Assembly (NCBI GenBank): GCA_038889235.1
Contig: JAWAHN010000003.1
Location: forward strand, 53,703-117,702
Source: Candidatus Jordarchaeales archaeon
GTDB lineage: Archaea; Asgardarchaeota; Jordiarchaeia; Jordiarchaeales; Freyrarchaeaceae
DNA length: 64,000 bases
Direction of reading: 5' to 3'
Below are positions 51,662 through 61,700 of the stretch, piece by piece. Both the position numbers and the translations under genes were made by a program. Within the stretch, counting starts at the first letter, position 1. Each line of letters starts with the position of its first letter. The notes beneath the pieces were generated by a model, which made no database searches, had not been told where the DNA came from, and was given only the letters and a program-made list of their open reading frames with translations.

Positions 51662-53071
51662 TTAGAGCGGCGGCTTTCTGTCATGCCATGGTCTGATCTT
51701 TTCGAATGCCCTTGAAGCTTGAAGTACACCGAGGTCGTCATGTCTCCTCCCAACTATTTGGAGCCCTACAGGTAACCCGCTCTTCGTGAAACCGCAAGGG
51801 ACTGAGGCTGCAGGCTGACCCGTGAAGTTGAACGGGTACGTGAAGGGCATCCAACCCAGCGGTCCAACAGGCTTTCCAGCGATCTCAGTTGGCCCCATTC
51901 CCTCCTCGAGCCTGAAAGTTGGGACTGCTGTCGTCGGCGTTAGGAGGAAGTCGTAGCTTTCGAACACCTTTCTTACGGCGTCCCACAGTTCTTCTCTTTT
52001 AGCACGCACCTTAACGTAGTCCTTGAACGACAGTGTTTCCGCAAGGGGGAGAAAGCTTAGGTAGAGCGGGTATGCGACCTTCTTCCACTCCTCAAGCTTA
52101 TCCCCAACCATCGTAACGACTTCGGCAAGAACTATCGTGATTAGCTCGCCCTCCATGTTCGGTATGCTAACCTTGACCTCCTCGACCTTTGCTCCTGCTT
52201 CCTCAAAGGAAAAAGCTGCACGCCTAGTTATCTCTTCAACTTCCGGGTCAACGACCGCGTAGCCTAAATCGGGAGAGTAGGCAAACCTTTTACCCTCAAC
52301 GCCCTCCTCTAACCTTTCAAGGTAGCTGAATCCAACCGCGGGGAGGGAAGTCCTATCCCGTTCATCCGGTCCAGCTATCACGTCCATCACTAAGGCGGCA
52401 TCGGCAACGCTCCTCGTTATAGGTCCGTTAGACACCATGTCGAGGAATATAGGTGGATCATGGTAGCTTGGAACACGGCCGAATGATGGTTTAAACCCGT
52501 AAACCCCACAGAGCGCCGACGGTATCCTTATCGACCCGCCTCCGTCATTCCCTATGGCAACCGGGCACATTCCAGAGGCAACAGCCGCTGCTGCTCCCCC
52601 ACTTGACCCCCCAGGGGTCCTTTCGAGATCCCAAGGGTTCCTAGTGACCCCGAAGACGGGGTTATCCGTTATCGGTATCAGCCCGAACTCGGGGAGGTTT
52701 GTCTTCCCAACGATTATCGCGCCAGCTCTCTTCAGCCTCTCAACAAGTATTGCGTCCTCCCTCGGAACAAAGTTCTCAAACATCTTCGAGCCATAAGTCG
52801 TCCTCACACCCTTCGTCATGATATTGTCCTTAACAGTTACGGGGACGCCGAGCAGTGGTCGCCTTACACCCCTCCTAGCCTCTTCCTCCGCTCTCCTAGC
52901 CTCCTGCCTCGCCTCGTCCTCAAGCAGGGTTACGACGGCGTTAATCTTTGGGTTGCACTTGTGAATCCTTTCGAGCACAGCTTCCACGACGTCCACGGGG
53001 GAGATTTCGCGGGCAGCTATAGCCCTCGAAAGCTCAACAGCACTCATCCAGCATAGCTCTTCACCGCGCAA
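51662..53071 (-). CDS. Amidase-signature enzyme (GatA-like)
   Basis: A protein of about 469 residues with the amidase signature triad: Lys in [10 protein letters not shown], Ser in [17 protein letters not shown] and the second Ser in [17 protein letters not shown]. The length and the [16 protein letters not shown] segment near the C-terminus fit the general amidase family. It could be the GatA subunit of tRNA amidotransferase or a catabolic amidase; no gatB or gatC is adjacent, which favours a catabolic enzyme. TTG 53071 after GGAGG is chosen; GTG 53080 is too close to that ribosome site. Confidence 0.85.
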   Translation of the reverse strand: MRGEELCWMSAVELSRAIAAREISPVDVVEAVLERIHKCNPKINAVVTLLEDEARQEARRAEEEARRGVRRPLLGVPVTVKDNIMTKGVRTTYGSKMFENFVPREDAILVERLKRAGAIIVGKTNLPEFGLIPITDNPVFGVTRNPWDLERTPGGSSGGAAAAVASGMCPVAIGNDGGGSIRIPSALCGVYGFKPSFGRVPSYHDPPIFLDMVSNGPITRSVADAALVMDVIAGPDERDRTSLPAVGFSYLERLEEGVEGKRFAYSPDLGYAVVDPEVEEITRRAAFSFEEAGAKVEEVKVSIPNMEGELITIVLAEVVTMVGDKLEEWKKVAYPLYLSFLPLAETLSFKDYVKVRAKREELWDAVRKVFESYDFLLTPTTAVPTFRLEEGMGPTEIAGKPVGPLGWMPFTYPFNFTGQPAASVPCGFTKSGLPVGLQIVGRRHDDLGVLQASRAFEKIRPWHDRKPPL

Positions 53072-53162
53072 GCCACCCACCCTCCTAAAAATTTAATTTT
53101 AATCCGTTAAAAACGGTTTCCTTCGAAAACGAAGTTCTTCCCTACTCCGGGAGGTTAGATGC

Positions 53163-53987
53163 GTGGAAACTGTTCTATACCAAAAGGATGGACACGTAGT
53201 TGTGATAACAATTAACAGGCCCGAGGTACACAACTGCATAGACCCTGAAACGAACTGGAAGCTTGCAGACGCGTGGCGCAAGTTCTGCGAGGACGACGAC
53301 GCCTGGGTAGCCATAGTGACGGGGGCGGGCGACAAGGCGTTCTGCACGGGGGCGGACCTCAAAAAGTGGCACAGCTACGTCCTAGAACAAAGAGTGAACT
53401 TTCCTAGGAGGAACGCCTACTATGGTCCAGGATTTGGGGGGTTGACGCGCGGCATGCAGGTCTTTAAGCCGATAATAGCGGCGATAAACGGAATGTGCTA
53501 CGCTGGAGGGCTGGAGCTCGCATTGGCGGCGGACATAAGGATAGCCTCCGAAGACGCGCGGTTCGGAGTGCTAAACAGGAGGTGGAACGTCGGTCTCGGC
53601 GACGGTGGAACCCAAAGGCTTTGGAGAGTTGTGGGGCTTGGGAGGGCGCTTGAGCTCATCCTCACAGGCAAAGAGATAGATGCGTGGGAGGCTTACAGGA
53701 TAGGGTTGGTCAACGAAGTCGTACCAAAGGAGAGGCTGATGAAGAGGGCGAGGGAAATAGCGGACCTCATATGCAGCTACCCGCAAGGGTCTATTAGGAC
53801 AGATAAAGAGGCGGTCATAAGGGGGCTCGGGCTCCCGCTGGAAGAAGGCTTAAGGCTGGAAAACCTCCTCTTCTGGACGCTGCTCTTCGACAGGGATTTC
53901 TTCGAGGGGCCGAGGGCCTTTAGTGAGAAGAGAAAGCCCAGCTATAGAAACGAGACCGAGAAGCTCGGAGAAGTAATAAGGGTGTGA
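53163..53987 (+). CDS. Enoyl-CoA hydratase/isomerase family protein
   Basis: A 274-residue crotonase-fold protein. The CoA-site segments are KAFCTGADLKKW (oxyanion) and NGMCYAGGLELALAADIRIA. In place of the paired catalytic Glu residues of typical hydratases the region reads GVLNRRWNVGLGDGGTQRL, so a different reaction (isomerase, hydrolase or lyase) is possible. The start is GTG 53163, behind GGAGGTTAG. It is followed on the same strand, after about 275 bases, by an acetoacetate-decarboxylase-like gene, which suggests acyl-CoA or keto-acid degradation. Confidence 0.82.
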   Translation: METVLYQKDGHVVVITINRPEVHNCIDPETNWKLADAWRKFCEDDDAWVAIVTGAGDKAFCTGADLKKWHSYVLEQRVNFPRRNAYYGPGFGGLTRGMQVFKPIIAAINGMCYAGGLELALAADIRIASEDARFGVLNRRWNVGLGDGGTQRLWRVVGLGRALELILTGKEIDAWEAYRIGLVNEVVPKERLMKRAREIADLICSYPQGSIRTDKEAVIRGLGLPLEEGLRLENLLFWTLLFDRDFFEGPRAFSEKRKPSYRNETEKLGEVIRV

Positions 53988-54262
53988 CTGGCCGCTGTGG
54001 ACTCAGCGACTCAACTCGAAAACTTTAGCGTTATATTTCATCTTTTTTTGTGAAAAATTAAAGGAAAATCTGGTGATGCACGTTTCTATAAGAGACGGGC
54101 TAAATTATCGACCCTAGAGGCGGAAATGTGCCTGCTGATGTTTCGCGAAGCTTGCCCAATCCAAGAAAGTGCTCACAGTAGGTAAAATTCCCCGCTTCTC
54201 GAAACTCTTAAAAATTTCCGTTGGGAGTTTTCATTTTTGGAAAAGTGTTGGGAGGGTGGTGT

Positions 54263-55132
54263 TTGAAGGGTGGGGTCCCTATGGAGACTGCTGAGTATTG
54301 GATTAAAAGAAGGGAGGCGGAGCGGAAGGGCTTCTTTGAAGGCGTGAAGCAGCAGGAAGTCATTATTGCCGGAAAGAAGGGCAAGATCCCCATATTTTAC
54401 TATGATGCTAGGGCTTTGATGGTTGTTTTGCCGGCGTCCGCTAGCAGGCTTAGGAGTGTTCTGCCCGAGGTTTACGAGCCTGCGACCATAGTTCCCGGAG
54501 TTGGGTTAGTTGCTATCTCAGCTTTTAACTACCGCAACACGGATATAGAACCTTACAACGAGCTTGCGGTCGCCATAATATTGAAGCAGCCTTACGCCGG
54601 TGGCGTTTTAAGCCAGCTCAGGAAACGCGCCTTCCACGTCTACATACACTACCTCCCAGTCGATACAGAGATTGCACTTAGAGGGGGCGTAGACTACTAC
54701 AACTATCCGAAGTTTATGGCTGAGTTCGAGTGGATTGACAGAGACGGGGAAGTTGCATGTAGGTTGAGCGAGAAAGGCGAGCATATTCTAACGGTCTCCG
54801 GGAAAAAGGTTCGCGCGGAGAAGAGCCGCATAATGCGGTTCTACACCTACCTCTTCATGGACAAGCAGCCCCAGTGGACGGAGTTCAGAGTTAACGCTGA
54901 GCAGCATGCGGTGTCGTGGATGCCGGGGAAAGCGAAACTGGAGCTTGGGGAGCACCCTGTAGCGAAAGAGCTGAAAAGACTCCTACTCTCGACGAGACCC
55001 TTAATGTACATGTACTTGCCGAAAATGCAGGCAATACTCTACGGACCAATGGCGCTATCGCCACACCTACTGCTGGAGATGTTTAGAAGCGTTCCAAGAG
55101 AAGAGCTTAGAACCCTAATAAAAGAAGCATAA
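54263..55132 (+). CDS. Acetoacetate-decarboxylase-family protein
   Basis: A protein of about 290 residues. The segment VVLPASASRLRSVLPEVYEP opens the ADC beta-cone. DVDYYNYPKF or rather GGVDYYNYPKFMAEF holds the conserved Lys expected to form a Schiff base, though typical enzymes have two adjacent lysines here and this one has Lys-Phe. Members decarboxylate acetoacetate to acetone or work on other keto acids. TTG 54263 follows GGAGGG; ATG 54281 is also plausible. A TATA-like CTTAAAAATT is near 54208. Confidence 0.75.
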   Translation: MKGGVPMETAEYWIKRREAERKGFFEGVKQQEVIIAGKKGKIPIFYYDARALMVVLPASASRLRSVLPEVYEPATIVPGVGLVAISAFNYRNTDIEPYNELAVAIILKQPYAGGVLSQLRKRAFHVYIHYLPVDTEIALRGGVDYYNYPKFMAEFEWIDRDGEVACRLSEKGEHILTVSGKKVRAEKSRIMRFYTYLFMDKQPQWTEFRVNAEQHAVSWMPGKAKLELGEHPVAKELKRLLLSTRPLMYMYLPKMQAILYGPMALSPHLLLEMFRSVPREELRTLIKEA

Positions 55133-55145
55133 AGAGGAGGGGGTT

Positions 55146-55712
55146 TTAACCTCCCCTCGCCATTTTTGCCAGCTTGCTCATTACGGGCGCCACTTTCATT
55201 CCTAAGGTCATGCCGCCCTTCATCGAGAACTTCCGCAGCATGAACCCTCTAACTGGGTCTATGCTACCCAGCAGTAAGCCCATAATGTTCTCCGTTGTCC
55301 CCGAGAATTCAAGGTCAGCTTTCTCAGCCAAACCCCAGTTCCCCGTAACTTTTCCACCACTTATCTTCATGGTGACCTCGAGCGGGCTGTCTGTAGCTTT
55401 AAAGTTCATGACTACGGTCCCCAGATTTTCGAGGTCACGCTTAACGTCAGGGGTTCTTTCTGCGAGGATACTGACGCCTTCCCACACGAGGTTGGTGAAC
55501 TCCTTCGCCGCCTGAGGTGCCTCGTTCACGAACTTTTTAACATCCGTCTGTTCTAGCCTTTTAATCATCCTCGGAACCAAGTTTGGTACTGAATCTATGA
55601 GTTCCCTTACGTGTTCCTTAAGCTTCGGAGCTTGCTTTGGTAGCTCCTGCATGAGTTCGCTATCAGACATGACGAGCATTTTTTCTACTAATTTCCTCAA
55701 CTCCTCAACCAT
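55146..55712 (-). CDS. SCP2-domain (sterol-carrier-like) protein, copy 1
   Basis: A 188-residue protein. The N-terminal 90 residues are helical (EELRKLVEKMLVMSDSEL...). The C-terminal part is an SCP2 domain: LEVTMKISGGKVTGNWG, EKADLEFSGTTENIMGLL and FSMKGGMTLGMKVAPVMSKL. SCP2 domains bind acyl chains or acyl-CoA in a hydrophobic tunnel. Its ATG follows GAGGAGGAT. It is a tandem duplicate of the next gene, 71 bases away. It lies next to an enoyl-CoA hydratase relative and a decarboxylase, which fits lipid or acyl handling. Confidence 0.8.
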   Translation of the reverse strand: MVEELRKLVEKMLVMSDSELMQELPKQAPKLKEHVRELIDSVPNLVPRMIKRLEQTDVKKFVNEAPQAAKEFTNLVWEGVSILAERTPDVKRDLENLGTVVMNFKATDSPLEVTMKISGGKVTGNWGLAEKADLEFSGTTENIMGLLLGSIDPVRGFMLRKFSMKGGMTLGMKVAPVMSKLAKMARGG

Positions 55713-55783
55713 CTTATCCTCCTCCCTCCTCGATTCTCAAATTCTCCTGATTGTGAAAAATGAACGGAGGTGAGATAAGAAGT

Positions 55784-56350
55784 TTATCCTCCTCTCACGG
55801 TTTTCGTGAGCTTCGTCATCACTGGGGCGAGCTTCATTCCAACAGTTAGGTTACCGTCCATCTTATATTTTCCAGACATGAAGCCGCTTACAGGATCCAT
55901 GGCGCCGGTCATCAGTTTTATAATGTTCTCCGTTGTCCCTGAGAAGGAGAGGTCTGCTTTTTCCGCCAAACCGGATCCACCGGAGATCTTGCCTCCACTT
56001 ATTTTCACGTGCACTTCGAGCGGGCTGTCCGTAGCCTTAAAGTTTAAAGTCATGTTTCCAAGCTTCTCTAGGTCGCTTTTAAGCTCAGGGGTTCTCTCAA
56101 CCACTACACTGACACCTTCCCACACGAGGTCGGTGAACGCCCTCGCAGCCTCAGGAGCTTTCTCCATGAAGCGCTTAACGTCGATTTCCTCCATTCTCCT
56201 AACTATTTTTGATACGACGTCAGGCCTCGCCCTCAACAACTCCCCAACACGTCCTCTCAACTTCGGAAGTATGGATGGTAATTGCTTCGCCAACTCATCC
56301 TCAGACATGGAAAGCATATTATCCACAATCTTCCCCAACTCCTCCGCCAT
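55784..56350 (-). CDS. SCP2-domain (sterol-carrier-like) protein, copy 2
   Basis: Same length and order as copy 1: MAEELGKIVDNMLSMSEDEL, RFMEKAPEAARAFTDLVWEG, LEVHVKISGGKISGGSG, EKADLSFSGTTENIIKLM and MDGNLTVGMKLAPVMTKL. The two proteins differ at many positions in both halves, so the duplication is not recent. It is the upstream gene of the pair and probably supplies the promoter for both. Confidence 0.8.
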   Translation of the reverse strand: MAEELGKIVDNMLSMSEDELAKQLPSILPKLRGRVGELLRARPDVVSKIVRRMEEIDVKRFMEKAPEAARAFTDLVWEGVSVVVERTPELKSDLEKLGNMTLNFKATDSPLEVHVKISGGKISGGSGLAEKADLSFSGTTENIIKLMTGAMDPVSGFMSGKYKMDGNLTVGMKLAPVMTKLTKTVRGG

Positions 56351-56518
56351 CCACGACCACCCTAGAATACGTTAGTTCTGGTATGTTCTCCTAGAACAGG
56401 CTACTTTTAAAAATTTCGCAACCCTCCGTCCACCACCCCTCGGCATGAACACTTAAAGTTTTTATGTTTTCCTTGGAGCTTTATCAAGTAGCGGTGGTTG
56501 AAAAGGTGACCGTGCGTT

Positions 56519-57424
56519 ATGAAGATACCTAGATTCTTGTTCCAAGCAAAGGAGAACCTCGTAGAGAAGGCTTGGGGGGGACAATGGATACCGGAACTCA
56601 AAGGACTAGCCATACCGGGCAATATAGGCGAATCCTGGGAGTTTTCAGCCCACCCGTCCAATCCATCAGAAGTTATAGTTAACGCTGTTAAGCTGAAACT
56701 CCCCGACCTCATAGCCGTGGCGAGAGAGGAAATCCTCGGAAAGCTTTCCGGGAAGTACTCGTCTTTCCCAATTTTGGTGAAGTTGCTTGACGTGAGGGGG
56801 AGACTGAGCGTCCAAGTGCACCCTTCGAGCGAAGTGGCAAAGGAGCTCGGTGAAACCGAGCCGGGAAAGAGCGAGGGCTGGATCTCGCTTGGAGAAGGGA
56901 GGGTTTACATAGGCTTCAAAGAAGACGTCAGCCCCGACGAGGTTAGAAAGAGTCCTGAAAGCGTCCCACTAAGACTTAACAGGTTCAATGCAGGCTTCCT
57001 AGACACGTTCATGATACCGGCGGGAACAGTGCACTTCGCGGAGGGCGCGCGCTTCCTAGAAGTCTCGACGAACTCAAACATCACCTACAGAGTTTTCGAT
57101 TTCGAGGGGAGGGAGGTCCACCTAGAGAAAGCGGTGAAAGCGATGAGGCTCACCAAGAGCGCGGAGAGAGAGGTTAAGGGAGAGAAGGGTAGATTCGAGA
57201 TGCCTGAATTCGGAGTAGAAACAATAAAAGTAGAGGGGGAAGCCGAACTGAGCACAGGGGAAGTGTTCAACATACTGTTCGGTGTCAACGGAGAAGTAAC
57301 GCTGAAAAGCGGAAGGGAGAAAGCCAAGCTAAGAAAGGGGTACTCTTGCCTAGTTCCAGCAGCAACAGGCAGCTACACCATTGAGGGAGAACAAGCAACC
57401 ATAATCAAAGTATACGCCAAATAA
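56519..57424 (+). CDS. manA: Mannose-6-phosphate isomerase, type I
   Basis: A 301-residue class I phosphomannose isomerase. VEKAWGGQWIPEL opens the protein. The zinc site is built from LSVQVHPS (Gln, His), SEGW (Glu) and MIPAGTVHFAEGARFLEVS (His). The C-terminal cupin half is VFNILFGVNGEVTL to KLRKGYSCLVPAATGSY. It interconverts mannose 6-phosphate and fructose 6-phosphate. It is followed 281 bases later by two GH130 genes, which release mannose 1-phosphate or mannose, so it should feed their product into glycolysis after a mutase step. The start follows AAGGTGACC. Confidence 0.92.
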   Translation: MKIPRFLFQAKENLVEKAWGGQWIPELKGLAIPGNIGESWEFSAHPSNPSEVIVNAVKLKLPDLIAVAREEILGKLSGKYSSFPILVKLLDVRGRLSVQVHPSSEVAKELGETEPGKSEGWISLGEGRVYIGFKEDVSPDEVRKSPESVPLRLNRFNAGFLDTFMIPAGTVHFAEGARFLEVSTNSNITYRVFDFEGREVHLEKAVKAMRLTKSAEREVKGEKGRFEMPEFGVETIKVEGEAELSTGEVFNILFGVNGEVTLKSGREKAKLRKGYSCLVPAATGSYTIEGEQATIIKVYAK

Positions 57425-57705
57425 CACAATTCCTCTTTTGAAAACAGCCGAAAAACGAGCAACGCGCGCGAACCACATATCAATCAAACAAAAGGTTAAC
57501 AGTTAACCCAAAAGAGGCCCCGACAAACGGAGAAAGCACCATGTACAAGAAGGTCAGCACACCAATACAACATCACAAGGTAGCCTGTCAATTTTCCGGG
57601 TAAAATCAGGTAAGAAAAAGTAAAAAAGAAGCAATATAAGTAAGTAAAAAGCGAAGGTTTATGTGTTTCATTTTATTAAGGTTATGATGGCGTGAGGAGG
57701 TGTGC

Positions 57706-58689
57706 TTGGGAGTGTTAGGCGTAAAAGATGTTAAAGAGAGGTTGGTAAGGTGGAAGGGGAATCCTATTATCTCCCCGACTGGGAACAGCTGGGAGAACAT
57801 GCAGACCTTTAATCCCGGCGTGGTTTTGCTCGATGGCAGAGTCCACATTTTATACCGTGCTATAGGTGGAGATTGGGTGTCCCGTCTTGGTTACGCCTCT
57901 TCAAGTGACGGATTCAATGTTGATGAAAGGTTGACCTACCCTGTCTACGAGCACAAGTGGCCGTCTCCGTTTCTATCCTCGTCGTTCAACGCTCCCGAAG
58001 AGTACGTTTCTGGAGGGAGCGCTTTCGGGGTAGAGGATCCACGGCTAGTTAAGATGAAAGGTGAGGGCAAGGTTTACATGACTTACACTTTTTACGATGG
58101 GAGAAACATAGGGATAATGCTGACATCTATAAGGGTTGACGATTTCTTGGAGAAAAAGTGGAACTGGAAGCCACCCATCCTCATATCTCCACCAGACCAG
58201 CCGCATAAAAACTGGGTTCTCTTCCCCGAAAAGATAAATGACAGGTATGTTATACTGCACACATTGAGCCCCGACATAGGTATAGCCTACCTAGACAATC
58301 TTGATACGCCGGGCCCCATAGAAAGCTACTACAGGCCTGTTCCCAGGGATACTTGGGACAGGGTTGTGAGGGGGGCAGCTGCGCCTCCCATAAAAACCGA
58401 CCACGGCTGGCTACTCCTATACCACGCCACTACCGACGACGGCTATTACAGGGTTGGAGCAATGATACTGGACATCGACGACCCGACAAAGGTGCTTTAC
58501 AGGGCGAGAGCCCCGCTTCTCGGTCCAAAGGAGAGCTACGAGTTTAGCGGCTTCAAGCCGGGAGTCACATATGTTACGGGCGCTGTGGTCAAAGACTCTC
58601 TGCTCCTAGTGTACTACGGAGCAGCGGACACACATGTCTGCGTCGCATACACAGGTATAGACGAACTCATAGACTACTTAATCCACTAG
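57706..58689 (+). CDS. GH130 beta-mannoside phosphorylase-like enzyme
   Basis: A protein of about 327 residues, single GH130 domain with five-bladed propeller repeats (NPGVVLLDGRVHILYRAIGG, then VYMTYTFYDGRN and LLLYHATTDDGYYRVG). The catalytic Asp is in SAFGVEDPRLVKM (about residue 111). GH130 enzymes phosphorolyse or hydrolyse beta-mannosides, giving mannose 1-phosphate from beta-1,2- or beta-1,4-mannosides. TTG 57706 is chosen because GGAGG ends at 57700 and would overlap a GTG start there. No signal peptide. It is 72 bases upstream of the double-domain homologue. Confidence 0.88.
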   Translation: MGVLGVKDVKERLVRWKGNPIISPTGNSWENMQTFNPGVVLLDGRVHILYRAIGGDWVSRLGYASSSDGFNVDERLTYPVYEHKWPSPFLSSSFNAPEEYVSGGSAFGVEDPRLVKMKGEGKVYMTYTFYDGRNIGIMLTSIRVDDFLEKKWNWKPPILISPPDQPHKNWVLFPEKINDRYVILHTLSPDIGIAYLDNLDTPGPIESYYRPVPRDTWDRVVRGAAAPPIKTDHGWLLLYHATTDDGYYRVGAMILDIDDPTKVLYRARAPLLGPKESYEFSGFKPGVTYVTGAVVKDSLLLVYYGAADTHVCVAYTGIDELIDYLIH

Positions 58690-58761
58690 AAGGCTGATTT
58701 TCCTCAAAAACAAGCGGTATTTTTATTTTCTACGCTTCTTCAAACTTATTTTAGGTGATAT

Positions 58762-61700
58762 ATGTTGTTTGCCAGGCGAATGCTAGTGCAGCGCTCCGAC
58801 AGGAACCCTATTTTGAAGCCTAATCCGAGCATTCCTTGGGAGGCTGAAGCCGTTTTTAATGGTTGCCCCGCGAAGAAAGATGGAAAAATTTACTTGCTCT
58901 ACCGCGCCCTCTCCTCGCCTGAAACCATTAACGGTGTGACGCTTAGAGTTTCTAGGATAGGTTTAGCTGAGAGCGAGGACGGGGTCGAGTTTTACGACAG
59001 GAGGATGTTCATATACCCGGAGCAACACTGGGAGCGCTTCGGCTGCGAGGATCCGAGGATAACCGAGCTCGACGGCAAATACTACATCTTTTACACAGCC
59101 CTATCTCACTGGCCCCCTGTACCTGAAGGCATTAGAGTCGGTGTAGCCATAAGCAGGGACCTTAGGAGAGTCGAGGAAAAGCACTTGGTCACCCCCTTCA
59201 ACGCTAAGGCTATGGCCCTCTTCCCTGAGAGGATTAACGGGAAGCTGTGGGCCGTTCTAACAGTACACACGGATAGGCCTCCGGCGAGAATCTGCCTCGC
59301 CTCGTTCGACAGCGAGGAGGACATATGGTCCGAGGACTACTGGAGGGAGTGGTACCCCGAGTTCGAGAAGCACAGTCTCCCCCTCCAGAGGAGGCCGCAG
59401 GACCACATTGAGGTTGGCGCTCCGCCACTGGAGACCCCCTACGGCTGGCTCCTCATATACTCCTACATAAGGGACTACTTCTCGCCCCAGAAGAGGCTTT
59501 TCGGAGTTGAAGCAGTGCTGTTGGACTTGCACAACCCGATGAAGATCCTAGCTCGAACCGATGCGCCTATACTGACGCCGGGCGAGTACTATGAAAGGAT
59601 AGGAATGGTGCCGAACGTCGTCTTCCCCTCTGGGGCGCTGCTGGAGGACGACACAATATACCTCTACTACGGGGCCGCAGACACAACGTGCTGCCTGGCG
59701 TACATAAACCTCCCACTCCTGATATGGATTATGAGGGAGAAGCCTGTTAAACCCGTGCGTTCACCCTCAAACCCGATAATAACGCCTGTACGGGCCCACT
59801 ACTGGGAGTCCAAGGCCACCTTTAACCCGGCGGCAATATACCTGAACGGAAAGGTTCACATAATATACAGGGCGATGTCCGAGGATAACACCTCGGTTCT
59901 TGGATACGCTGTGAGCGAGGACGGCGTCAAGATAAGCTACCGCTCCCCTGAACCCATATACGTTCCAAGGGCGCCTTTCGAGAAGAAGGCTGCTCCTGGT
60001 TTGGGAAGCGGGTGCGAGGATCCAAGGGTGGTGCTGATCGGCGACAGAATATACATGACGTACACGGCCTATGACGGGTTGAACGCGCGTGTAGCTTTAA
60101 CGTCGATAAGCGTGGATGATTTCTTGGCTGGAAGATGGGACAAGTGGGCTTACCCTGTCATAATATCGCCCTACGACGTGTTCGACAAGAACTCGTGCAT
60201 ATTCCCCGAGAAATACAAGGGTAACTACATAATAATACACCGCATAGGTGAGTGCATAGACTACGAGCTGCGCGAAGACCTAGACTTCACAGGAAAACCT
60301 CTCAAGCACTACCCGTGGATCCTCCCAAGAAAAGGGATGTGGGACAGCAAAAAAGTCGGGATAGGCCCACCGCCTATAAGGATCAAGGAAGGATGGCTCC
60401 TGTTCTACCATGGTGTCTCCGAGGAGGGAGTTTACCGCGTGGGAGTGCTTCTCTTGGACCCCGAGAACCCCCTCAAGGTCCTAGCTAGGTCAGAAGAGCC
60501 TTTAATGGAGCCTGAAGAATGGTATGAGAGGTGGGGTCAGGTTCCAAACGTGGTCTTCCCGTGCGGTGCAGTGTTGATCGACGACACGATATACATTTAC
60601 TATGGGGGTGCGGACACCGTTGTCGGTGTGGCGACTATAAGCGTGAGAGACGTGCTGCGCCACCTTGGAATAGAGCCTGCCCCTGAGTGGACGACGCTGG
60701 AAGGCTTTATCCCTGGCGCCCCGCTAACCCTGCCAGCGGTCATAACGACCATCGACGGCAGAACGTTCAGGACGGAGGAAGTATACAGGGCGGTTTACGA
60801 GAGGAGGAGGAAGGAGTTCGAAAAATTCCTGTTCGAGAGGCTCAAGGTTCCAAGGGACGCGCCCCCATCAACGATAATTAGCGCTGTGAGATCGGTCATG
60901 GAGAAGCTTGAAGCAGAGCTTGGAAAAGTGTTCAAAGGCGACCTTTACACTCGCGAGGGAGTTGAAGAGTTCGTGAAAGTAGTCCTCTCACACTTCCCCC
61001 ACGGTAAAACCTTTGCTTTGAAGACGGAGACCGTTCAGCGGATACTCCAAGAAAACCCGCCCATAAACCTCCCGAGCAAGTTTGCGTGCACATCAATAGA
61101 GGAAGTGCCGTGCGAGCCACGCGACGCCCTAGCTCTCGCAAGCTTCTCTGAGGGAAGAGAGTACGACAACAGGATTTGGAGATGGCTGGAGAGCAACGTG
61201 AAGCCGGAGCACTTTGAAGAAACGGAGATAAAGTGCATCGTGGTGGAGCACGAGTTCCTGCCGACAGTTCTCGAGCTAAGAGAGGGGACGGCGATCTCCA
61301 GGCTTACCGGTAGAATTGTAGTTAGCACCCTTAGGCCAGGTGTTGGAGGAGAGTTTCCGAGGCTGCGTGCCTTCATAAGGATTGTGAAGCACATAGTGGA
61401 ACTTGAGCGGTTCGGCGAAATGTGGAAGAGCTTCGCTGAAAAGAGAAAGTTTGGGGTGAGCGTAGCCAACTCCCTGAGAGAGCACTGGGGGATAGAGCCT
61501 TTATCGGCACACTCAGTGTTCGAAAACAAAAACCACCGAGTAATGGTTGAACGCTTGAAGTCTATGGCTGGAAAGCTCCGGGAGAGCGGGTACACCAGCC
61601 TGGCTGAAGCTCTGGAAGACATGCTTGCATGCTACGCCTTAGCGTCAACGCTTCCGGACGGAACCTTCCTACCGTGCTCAGCGTGGACGTGGACCCTCCA

